This document shows, in pieces, positions 54,855 through 64,000 of a stretch of DNA of 64,000 nucleotides. Below the pieces are notes generated by a model that saw only the letters and a list, made by a program, of their open reading frames with translations, ran no database searches and was not told the origin of the DNA. This DNA is from Stomoxys calcitrans. Taxonomy: Eukaryota; Arthropoda; Insecta; Diptera; Muscidae. The number at the start of each line of letters is the position of its first letter. Positions within the stretch are counted from its first letter, which is position 1. The position numbers were made by a program, and so were the translations under genes. The DNA is taken from positions 126,327,494 through 126,391,493 of the forward strand of contig NC_081552.1 in assembly GCF_963082655.1 (NCBI RefSeq), written 5' to 3'.

Positions 54855-55900
54855 ATGTAATGCCACATCTAATGCTTCTGGACATTGTGGCTAGAAAAAT
54901 TGCTACGACCACTGCCCTGAGGCTAAGGGAACTTTCTCTTTGGTTATGTGGCGGCTACGGAGACTGTGTTATCCTTGATACAATATCCGATGTTCCAGGC
55001 AGTGTGAACTACACCCTACCTGAGCCGCTTTTTGATAAAAAGTTCTGTACCACTATTCCTAATAGAACCGATTGGAACTACGATATCCCTGGTAATAGAA
55101 GTTACATAGACTTCTATACGGATGGTATCAAACTAGACGACCAGTTGAGCTTTGAGGTGTACTCTTAAGATCTAGAACTGGTCATATCGAAAATATTACC
55201 CGACCACTGCAGTTTGTATCAAGCTGAGATCCTTGCAGTTAAGGAAGTGGTGGAATGGCTAAGATATAATATCATTACGACGATTGGCATAAATATCTTC
55301 TCAGACAGCCAGGCAGCTATCAAATCCTGGAGACGTATTTCCCAACACAAAAGCCGCCCTCGACTGTCGCAGATCTCTCAACGAGATGGCTGAACAGTTC
55401 AAAATTCACCTGTTCTGGGTGCCGGGACACAGTGATATTCCAGGGAATTCTAAAGCAGACGAGCTTGCGAGACTAGGAACTACCTTTCAGGGAAACTGGC
55501 ATCTGTGGTCATGCCTCTAGCGACATATAAGCTAAGTTTTCAGGACCAGGCCCCAAGGACAACAAATGATAGATGGCCACGAAGAGAGGGCTGTGAACAT
55601 TCCAAAACTATGTGGCCTAGTCTAGACTTGAAGAGCTCTACCGCATTGTTGTCACGGGCAAGGACAGACGTCTCAGTCATGATAGGTCACTGTCTAATAG
55701 GAAAACACGTTGATTGACTGAAGGTTGCCAATAACGACTTTTGCAGACTGACTTAGCGGTAATGAACAATCGCAAGTTTTTGGGCTTTCTAAAGCGATCT
55801 AGATGGTTCAACGGTAGGAACTAGAATCCATCTTCCTTCTTCTGTGCCTGTGGTATCACAATTGACGAAAACGACTGGGTCTGATGGCAGACTGCCACTT
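54855..55900 (+). pseudogene. LOA/I-like retrotransposon C-terminus with RNase H
   Basis: ALRLRELSLW, then SYIDFYTDGIKLDDQLSFEV gives the first RNase H aspartate (YTDG). After one stop, LPDHCSLYQAEILAVKEVVE carries the glutamate (QAE) and INIFSDSQAAIKSW the second aspartate (SDSQA). In the next frame, NTKAALDCRRSLNEMAEQFK, HLFWVPGHSDIPGN and SKADELARLG complete the domain with the final aspartate. All four acidic residues are visible across frames. Beyond 55500, MWPSLDLKSSTALLSRARTD and GHCLIGKHVDxLKVANNDFC are the tail typical of these polyproteins. RT is absent. The frame is broken at least twice. Confidence 0.82.
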
Positions 55901-55904
55901 AACC

Positions 55905-56935
55905 CTAACCTTACCATGGTTTAGATCGGTCTTTGTTGAGATAAGGCTGCCATATATACCCATCTGTGATGTTAGTCCTTGGACGCATTAAAGCAGCGTT
56001 TATTACCCGATTTCGCTCAAATATGACACAGTGAGCTTTCTTAGGCTCTACGACATCCGCATTCAATATGGCGCCCATCGGTCTATATTTGCATATAGCT
56101 GCCATATAGAGTGATTTATTACCCGAATACGCTGAAATTTTGAACAGTAGGCTGTGTTAGACCCTTCAACATCTGTGTCCAATATGGCCCCCATCCGTCG
56201 TTATTTCGACATAGCTGCCATATAGTCCAATCTCCCTATCTAAAGTCTCGAGTCCGATTTCTCTGAAATTTGGCATCCGTACGCTATATGGTTCAGATCG
56301 GTCTATATTTGGATGTCGCTGCCATATAGACTGATCTCCCGATTTAAGGACTTGGGGCCATAAAAGGCGCATTTATTACCCGATTGGGCTGACATTTGGC
56401 ACAAGAACCTTTGTTAGGCTTTCTGACATCCATTCCCTATATGGCCCAGTTCGGTTTTTAGTTCCACGTAGCTGCCATATAAACCCATCTACGATTTTAG
56501 TCCTTCGACCCATAACAGCAACGTTTATTACCCGATTTCGCTGAAATATGACACAATGAGCTGTGTTAGACTCTACGACATCCGCATTTAATATGGCTCT
56601 CATAGGTCTATATTTGGATATAGCTGTCATATAGAGCGATCTCCCGTTTTAAGGTCTTGTACCCATAAATGGCGCACTTATAACCCCATTTCGCTGAAAT
56701 TTGACATAGTGACCTATGTTAGGCTTTTTAACACTTAGGGCACGATGGTTCAAATATGTCTATATTTTGCTATAGCTGTCATATTGTCCAATATTCTATT
56801 TTAACAATTTGAACAGTGAATTGTTTTTAACAGACCACTCGACGTGCGTGCCGAATTTGGTAAATGGGTTTATAAATCATGCATTTTTATCCGGATTAAG
56901 ACGAAAGGTGGTTAACATATCGTTCCCTAATCGCC
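55905..56935 (+). repeat. Family C2 repeat, divergent A-like array
   Basis: Units with GCTGCCATATA(G/A)A, a CCCGATTTCGCTGAAAT word and CTACGACATCCGCATT. CGCTGAAAT occurs at 56539 and 56692, again 153 apart. Neither end carries the mini-me core or the palindrome, so this is an interior fragment of an old relative. Confidence 0.65.
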
Positions 56936-57810
56936 AAAAAGATGCAAGTGCCAAAATCAAAACTTTACAGGATAAGGTTTTTATTTAATAAATAAAAGCA
57001 TATCTTAGATTGAAATATGATTTTTACATATGTATCACTTCTTTGACTGATGTATAGAGTGGTAAAGAAGTTTTGTGCATTTAAATAAAGAAAACGGTAT
57101 TTTTGGCCCTTACGTATTTTTCGCTGTCACATAAATTACCTTGTTTTAAGTAATTTAGAGGTAAGTGCAATTAATACCATTGTTTGAAAGTGATCTGGAA
57201 GTCTCAATTTAGATCCAATTTTAATGCAATTTGGAATAGAGAGTCATATTAGACACCTACGAACTTTCCAACTTTCGTCCATATTCGACCATATTTGGAT
57301 ATAGTTTTCGTATAGACCGATCTCCCGATTTAAGGTCTGAAGCTCATAAAGCCGTATTTATTATCCAATTTCCGTGAATTTTGGAACAGTAAATTGTATA
57401 AAATTGAAATCCGGACCGAACATAATCCAGATCAGACCATATTTGAATATAGCTGCCATATAGACCGATCTCCCATTATGGGCGCATTTGTTATCCAATT
57501 TCACCGAAATTTAGACCAGAGATTTGTGTTAGGGTCGGGTCCTCAATACACTTTCTAAATATTGGCCAGACCGATCTGCTGTTAAAAAAAGAATGGGCTC
57601 AAATTGTACTTAATACCCGATATCAACGAAATTCGAAACTGTGATTTGTTTTAGAAACCTCAAACCGATATAGTCTAGATCGGAGAGTAATATTATATAT
57701 ATATATATAATAAATTTATAAAGATTTCACGAATAAAATTCTGTCGTTATAAATATTGTTTCTTTTTATCGAATTTAAGCCTGGCCGTTCTTAACGTGTT
57801 TTTACTTACT
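56936..57810 (+). repeat. Diverged A/C-like repeat remnant
   Basis: The first ~250 bases are unassigned A/T-rich sequence. From about 57220 come A-like words (CATATTTGGATATAGTTTTCG, TATAGACCGATCTCCCGATTT), then a short (TA)n at 57694-57710. The end resembling the HINE 3' terminus reads GAATTTAAGCCTGGCCGTTC ... AACGTGTTTTTACTTAC. It is the most decayed copy with a recognisable terminus. Confidence 0.5.
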
Positions 57811-58250
57811 TTTAATTGGAGATTTGGAGCGGTCTAATGTGGCCGAAACTGGGCCGCTCCACTCCCTTCTTCCCAAATACATTAAATCCCTGATATTCTT
57901 CCAAAGTCATTTAATTTAAATCCTGTATTTTCCAATCGACCCGTAATTCCGTCTTGGGGAGTTTCTTTGGGTGTACCCAAATTTGGATAAGACCTTCGTA
58001 CTTTACATCCAAATGCCTTTTATATGCGCCCCACACTGTCCCGGATGACCAATATGAGTTTATTGGTGACCACTGTACTTCCAAAGACTTTAAATTCCAA
58101 AGACTTTAAATATTATCCCGGTAGGTCAATACTTCCCTTTGGCGGTTTGCTCGAAGGTGGCGCCCCTAAGATATATAGCCCTACTTTGAAACAGCTGATT
58201 CGTTCTCTACTTCCAAATGTGAAATGTTTCATTATGATAACTTACATATT
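57811..58250 (+). repeat. Diverged family D/E fragment
   Basis: Words such as CTTCCAAAGTCATTTAATTTAAAT, GGGGAGTTTCTTTGGGTGTA and TACTTTACATCCAAATGCCTTT echo D/E modules at low similarity. The next ~295 bases (to 58545) contain nothing recognised. Confidence 0.45.
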
Positions 58251-58545
58251 TTTTGCAATTTTAGCTTAATTTGTTTGAGGTACTTGTGTGTGGCGAAAAT
58301 AATGTAATTGCCCTTCGATATCACAGAATTTATTTACCAAATTTAAAATGGCACTTACATTAAAATTGTTTTTGTTGTAGAATCATAATGGCTAGGATTA
58401 TCGACAAAAAATTTGAAGAAGCTGGAAACAGGCGTCTGCTTTCGATTCCTATTAAAAACTGATAATCCCAAAACTTTGGACACCCACTTGTTTCTCTTAT
58501 ACTAGCGTCACTTAAATAATTATTTTTTGAGTATCTTTTTTTATA

Positions 58546-60021
58546 CCCTCCACCATAAGATGGGGGGTATACTAATTTCGTCATTCTGATTGTAACTACT
58601 CGAAATATTCGTCTGAGACCCCATAAAGTATATATATTCTTGATCGTCGTGAAATTTTATGTTGATCTAGCCATGTCCGTCCGTCCGTCCGTCTGTCTGT
58701 CGAAAGCACGCTAACTTCCGAAGGAGTAAAGCTAGCCGCTTGAAATTTTGCACAAATACTTCTTATTAGTGTAGGTCGGTTGGTATTGTAAATGGGCCAT
58801 ATCGGTCCATGTTTTGATATAGCTGCCATACAAACCGATCTTGGGTCTTGATTTCTTGAGCTTCTAGAGTGCGCAATTCTTATCCAATTGGGATGAAATT
58901 TTGCGCGACGTGCTTTGTTATGATATCCAACAACTGTGCCAAGTATGGTTCAAATCGGTCCATAACCTGATATAGCTGCCATATAAACCGATCTTGGGTC
59001 TTGACTTCTTGAGCCTGTAGAGTGCGCAATTCTTATCCAATTGGAATGAAATTTTGCACGACGAGTTTTGTTATTATATCCAACAACTGTGCCAAGTATG
59101 GTCCAAATCGGTTCATAACCTGATATAGCTGCCATATAAACCGATCTGGGGTCTTGATTTCTTGAGCCTCTGGAGTGCGCAGTTCTTATCCGATTGTAAT
59201 GAAATTTTGCACGACGTGTTTTGTTGCGATATTCAACAACTGTGCCAAGTATGGTTTAAATCGGTCCATAACCTGATAAAGCTGTCATATAAACCGATCT
59301 TGGGTCTTGACTTCTTGAACCTCTAGAGGGCGCAATTCTTATCCAATTGGGATGAAATTTCTCAAGACGTGTTTTGTTATGATATCCAACAACTGTGCCA
59401 AGTATGGTTCAAATCGGTTTATAACCTGATATAGCTGTCATATAAACAGATCTGGGGACTTGACTTCTTGAGCTTCTAGAGGGCGCAATTTCTATCCGAT
59501 TTGGCTGAAATTTCGCAAGACGTTTTTTATTGTTACTTTCAACAACTATGTCAAATAAAGTACAAGTCGGTTCATAACCTGATATAGCTGCCATATAAAC
59601 CGATCTGGGATCTTGACTTCTTGAGCATCTAGAGGTCGCAATAATTATCCGATTTGCTGAAATTTTTTACGACGGATTCTCTCATGACCATTATCATACG
59701 TGTTTATTATGGTCTGAATCGGTCTATAGGCCGATACAGCTCCCATATAAATCGATCTCTCTATTTTACTTCTTGAGCCCCCAAAGGGCGCAAATCTTAT
59801 TCGAATTGGCTGACATTTTACACAGGTCTCCAACATATAATTTAATTGTGGTCCAAACCGGACCATATCTTGATATCGCTCTAATAGCAGAGCAAATCTT
59901 TTCTTATATCCTTTTTTTTTTGCCTGAGAAGAGATGCCGGGAAAAGAACTCGACAAATGCGATCCATGGTGGAGGGTATGTAAGATTCGGCCCGGCCGAA
60001 CTTAGCACGCTTTTACTTGTT
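58546..60021 (+). mobile_element. Family B HINE-like element, full length
   Basis: TTTTTATACCCTCCACCATAAG facing GATGGGGGGTATA, CCATAAAGTATATATATTCTTG, CCATGTCCGTCCGTCCGTCC, AAAGCACGCTAACTTCCG. The array includes ATCCAACAACTGTGCCAAGTA at 153-base steps, then GATCCATGGTGGAGGGTATG, palindrome TTCGGCCCGGCCGAAC and TTAGCACGCTTTTACTTGTT. With 39384-40891 it is the best-preserved B copy. Confidence 0.92.
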
Positions 60022-60410
60022 TCTTATTGTTAGAGTCACTTAAACTCCCTTTTGATTACTACTGGGAGCGTCGTTCCGCAATCTCGTGATATTATTTTGT
60101 CGGTATTTATTTCATTTTTTTACTCTAGACGTGGCCCTTTTTATCCTTTGGACTGCTAATTCCACCGCATAGACTTATTCTTCCAAGGATATTCCGACAA
60201 AGATCCCTGCTCGGGTGCCAGTTAAACAATTAAGAGTTTATTTTAATTTTTAAAAAAAGATTCCGTATTGTTCCCAATACGTTTTTACTTTTTTATTAAA
60301 TATGCATCTGATCTATAATGCTAACATACTAAACTATTTGATACTTGTATTTTTGGTGTATCTGCTTCGTTGACACATGCGCTACGTCATCATTTTATCT
60401 TATACTAGCT
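60022..60410 (-). mobile_element. Possible LTR-retrotransposon 5' relic (LTR end and leader)
   Basis: On the minus strand an A/T-rich segment with AATAAACTC (about 60240) ends in TTGTTTAAC, immediately followed by a tRNA-Lys-like primer site (60202-60220). The sequence beyond (to 60022) would be the leader. A repeated LTR, gag or pol is not visible nearby. The supposed LTR start is truncated or overlaps the D terminus at 60411. Rated on the primer-site match alone. Confidence 0.4.
60202..60220 (-). other. tRNA-Lys-like primer binding site
   Basis: Minus-strand TGGCACCCGAGCAGGGATC resembles TGGCGCCCGAACAGGGAC, the site complementary to the 3' end of tRNA-Lys(UUU), with two substitutions and a shift in the last bases. 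Position after TTTAAC fits an LTR/PBS junction. Confidence 0.45.
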
Positions 60411-60990
60411 GACCCGGACCCGCTCCGCTGCGCCTTCCTTTACTTTATTTGGAACAAAAGTTTCCTTGGAATATTTATTTTTGACAATTAAAGATCTTTA
60501 AGAGAAATACCATGCTACGAAAATAGTATATCGCTTGACTAACAATTTATCAATATGAGTGCCTTTGTCCGAATCCCATATGATCTTTATGGGAATTTAA
60601 GTTTGGATGTAAGGTGTACTCCATTCTTAAAATACTTCATTTCAGCCCGATATTCTCATGATGTCTGATTTAGTGGTGTTTTAGGGGGAGAGGTGGTCCC
60701 CCAGATACTTGGCCCTGAAAAAATATCAGCATCGTTCTCTTTTCTCAAATACCATTTATTTAAACCCCATATTGCCATTGGCTTAAGAGGAGTTAACAGG
60801 ATGAGGCGTCCCCCAAACACATGGCCCCAAAATAGGTTATCAAATTCGTTTTCTAATCTCAAATACCATTCATTTGAGCCACATATTGGCATGTTTGAAA
60901 AATTTTTTCCACATTGGGGGTGTTTTGGGAAAGGGGTGATGCCCTAAATACATGGTCCTACATTTGGATATCAAATTCGTATTCTACTCC
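60411..60990 (+). repeat. Family D copy, 5' part only
   Basis: ACTAGCTGACCCGGACCCGC, the leader, and the first modules (CAGCATCGTTCTCTTTTCTC; GGATATCAAATTCGTATTCTAC). Stops abruptly at CTACTCCCATTTAAGCG, where the sequence switches to the minus strand of the D 3' region. Confidence 0.8.
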
Positions 60991-63250
60991 CATTTAAGCG
61001 AAATTTTGTGTGCTCTCATATAGTACCCTAAAACTAAAAATTTGGTATCCAAATTTCGGATGGGGTCCTTAGGGGGGATGCCCCACCTTAAAACCTACCA
61101 AACATATATTTAGACCAATCGCGACAATATGGGACCCAATTGAAAGGTATTTAGGATCAGAAAACGTATCTGATATCCATTTGTCGAACCAAGTGCTAGG
61201 GGGACCACCCCAAACTCCAAAACACCACTAAATCGGACATATTTACCTACCATGGCAATATGGGACTCAAATGAAAGGTATTTGAGAGTAGAATACGAAT
61301 CTGATATCCAAATGTGGGACCACTATTCTGGGGGTCCACCCCTTACCCAAAACACCCCCAAAGAGGACTTATTTACTGACCATGGGAATATGGGGCTTAA
61401 ATAAAAGGTATTTGAGTGTACAATAAGAATCTGATATCCAAATATGGGACCAAGTGTTTGGGCGGCCGCCTCTCCCCAAAAACATCTCCCAAAGGGGACA
61501 AATTTACGACCATAGCAATATGGGGCTCAAATGAAAGGTCTTTGGGAGTAAAGCACGAATTTGATATCAGTATTCGGAAAAAGCGTCTATGGGGCCACCA
61601 CACCCCCACACACCACCCAACCCCCACAACACCCCTAAGTCGGACATATTTACCGATCACGACAATATGGGACTCAAATGAAAGGTATTTGCGAGTAGAA
61701 TACGAATCTGACATCCAAATGTGGGACCATGTTTCTGAGGGGGTGGACCCCTTCCCCAAACAAGACTTATTTACTGACCATGGGAATATGGGTCTTAAAT
61801 AAAATGTATTTGAGTTTAGAATTGGAATCTGATATCCAAATGTGGGACCAAGTATTTAAGGGGCCGCCTCTCTCCAAACACCTCCCCCAAAGGGGACACA
61901 TTTACGACAATAGCCTTATGGGGCTCAAATGAAAGGTCTTTGGTAGTAGAGCACGAATCTGATATCAATATTTGGGGGTAGTGTCTATGGGGCCACCCCA
62001 CCCCACAACGCCCCCCAAATAGCAAGTATTTTCTGACTTTTGCAATATGAGGCTCAAATAAGAGGGTTTTTAGAGTGGAACACGAATCCGATATATATTT
62101 CAAGGCTAACTCACTGAGTGGTTGCCCATACCCCAAAACATCCCCCTAGCCGGTCACTTTGCCGACTATGGAAATATGGGGCTCAAATTAAAGGTATGTG
62201 GGAGTAGACCACGTATCTGATATCAACATTAGGGACCGACTGTCTAGGGGACGTCCCACCACCATAACAACCCCCAAAAAGGACGTATTTGCTCACCAAA
62301 ACAATTTGGGTCGTAAAGAGAGTGAAACTAAATATTTGTAGTTTTTAGGGCCAATACCCCAAACCGGACATATTTGCTGACTTTTGCAATAAGGAGTTTA
62401 AATGAGATTTGAAAACGAATTTTGAGGCCAGTGACAATATGGGGTTCAAATAAAAAATTTCTAAAGATCACCCCACTATCCAACCCACAAAACCCCCCTA
62501 AATCGGACATATTTGCCGATCATGGCAATATGGGACTCAAATGAAAGGTATTTGCGAGTAGAATACGAATCTGATATCCAAATGTGGGACCACGTTTCTG
62601 GGGTCCACCTCTTCCCCAAACAAGACTTATTTACTGACCATGGGAATATGGGTCTTAAATAAATTGTATTTGAGTTTAGAATTGGAATCTGATATCCAAA
62701 TGTGGGACCAAGTATTTGGGGGCCGCCTTTCACCAAAAACATCCCCCAAAGGGGACAAATTTACGACCATAGCCATATGGGGCTCAAATGAAAGGTCTTT
62801 GGGACTAAAGGACGAATCTGATATCAGTATTTGGGAAAAGTGTCTATGGGGCCACCCCACTCCCATAACACCACCCAAATAGTAAGTATTTGCTGACTTT
62901 TGCAATATGAGGCTCAAATAAGAGCGTTTTTAGAGTGGAACACGAATCCGATATATATTTCAAGGCCAACTCACTGAGTGGCCGGGAGTAGAGCACATAT
63001 CTGATATCAACATTAGGGACCGACTGTCTAGGGGTCGTCCCACCACCATAACAATCCCCAAATAGCCCGTAGAGCAAGCATTGATTGATACCCACTTTCA
63101 AGACCACTTTTCTGGGTGTCAATCCCTTTCCCAAAATAGCCCACAAGCACCAATTTTTTTTTGGCCATCGCAAAATTGGGCTCTAATTTTGAATTTGATA
63201 TCCAAATTTAGGACCATGTATTTAGGGCATCACCCCTTCCTCAAAACACC
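60991..63250 (-). repeat. Family D copy, minus, modular interior and 3' region
   Basis: Begins with the reverse complement of the D 3' block (GCGAAATTTTGTGTGCTCTC), then modules. Landmark GACTCAAAT/GGCTTAAAT/GGCTCAAAT words start at 61264, 61394 and 61524, exactly 130 apart, then at about 61671, 61792 and 61922 with small indels. A block of roughly 1.1 kb is duplicated: the order around 61660-62100 is repeated around 62510-62960. The terminal 5' leader is missing: it ends at 63250 against a family A copy. Confidence 0.8.
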
Positions 63251-64000
63251 ATATAGCCATATAGTCCGATCCTCCGATTTAGGGTCTTAGGTCCATAAAA
63301 ACCACATTTATTATCCGATTTCGCTGAAATTTGGGACAGTGAGTTGTCTAAGGCCCTTCGACATTTTCCGTCAATTTGACCCTGATCGGTTCAGATTTGG
63401 ATATAGCTGCCATATAGACCGAACTCTCGACTTAAAGTCTTAGGCCCATGAAAGGCGCATTTATTGCTCAATGTCTGCGATATTTGGGACAGTGACTTAA
63501 GTTATACCCTTTGACATACATCTGCAATATGGTACAGATCAGCCCAGACTTGGATATAGCTGCTATATAGACCGATCTCTCGGTTTTAGGTTTTGGTACC
63601 ATAAAAGGCGCATTTATTGTCCGATTTCGCTGATATTTGGGACAGTGCGTTGTGCTAGACTCTTCGACAACTCGGCCAAGTTGGTCCAGATTTTGATATA
63701 GCTGCTATATAGACCGATATCACGATTTAAAGTCTTGGTCCCATAAAAGGCGCATTTATAATCCGATTTCACTGAAATTTGACACAGGGACTTATGTTAG
63801 GCTTTTCGACATCTATGTCGTATATGGTTCAGATCGGTTTATTTTTAGATATAGCTACTAAAAAGACCAATATTTTGTTGTACACAATTGAACAATGACC
63901 TGTACTTTTTACTATTTAGTCCAAATCGGAACATATTTCGATATAACTGCTATGGGACATAAGGTATGCAATTTTCACCGGATTTTGATGGAAGGTGGTT
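63251..64000 (+). mobile_element. Family A HINE-like element, internal and 3' part, running off the window
   Basis: Starts within a unit (CATATAGTCCGATCCTCCGATT) and continues through four units to CTATGGGACATAAGGTATGC and CACCGGATTTTGATGGAAGGTGG, which in other copies lies about 50 bases before the palindrome. The 3' end is therefore just outside the window. The 5' core and microsatellite are missing. Confidence 0.85.

Overview
The window is repeat-dense, intergenic or heterochromatin-like DNA from a higher dipteran, most likely a calyptrate/muscoid fly. That placement is inference. It rests on the 'mini-me' type core (a TATATTCTTGATCG-like segment followed by GTCC/GTCT microsatellite) found in almost every repeat here, plus dipteran-looking Jockey/LOA-like, BEL/Pao, Penelope and mariner relics. 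I found no intact host gene, no rRNA and no convincing functional tRNA. Almost every open frame is either a shadow of a repeat or a piece of a dead transposable element.

Families used below. A and B are non-autonomous elements of about 0.8-1.6 kb. Each has a TATACCC...-type 5' hairpin, a mini-me core with (GTCY)n, a run of 153-bp internal repeats, and a 3' block ending in the palindrome GTTCGGCCGGGCCGAAC plus TTTACTTGTT. I read them as DINE-1/Helentron-type (HINE) elements. For these, '+' means hairpin palindrome at the right-hand end. C are divergent relatives. D begins ACTAGCTGACCCGGGCCCGC, is built of degenerate ~130-bp modules, and ends in (CAAA)n then TTTTTATATATAAGAT. E is a longer relative of D. 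G is a family with a CCCAGCA-type edge. H is a GGTAC-rich family.

Layout. 1-2125: a Jockey/CR1-like non-LTR element split by a Penelope-like element that keeps RT and GIY-YIG pieces. 2126-3192: no gene seen. 3193-18810: A, B, D and E copies nested in one another, with a large D inverted repeat (3990-5440) and a palindromic mariner-superfamily element (11769-12366). 18815-21490: a minus-strand LOA/I-like retroposon with a repeat-bearing gag and an internally deleted RT. 21741-24650: D then C. 24720-26340: a minus-strand BEL/Pao relic with a mariner-type MITE inside. 26410-27115: an RTE-like 3' end. 27358-27964: the second palindromic mariner derivative. 28141-38108: E, B and A copies.

38110-45960: two G copies broken up by B and A elements and by the best-preserved gene-like feature, a 437-codon minus-strand RT frame in a 5'-truncated non-LTR insertion with an exact 11-bp target duplication (43864-45437). 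45961-47101: the longest apparently single-copy stretch, with a very tentative promoter/first-exon signal. 47102-64000: D, B, H, A and C copies, an RNase H fragment of a second LOA/I-like element (54855-55900), and a possible LTR-retrotransposon relic with a tRNA-Lys-like primer site (60202-60220).

Nothing here works as an operon or pathway. The story is layered insertion, internal tandem amplification and decay. Boundaries of decayed repeats are approximate, commonly by 5-50 bases and sometimes more.
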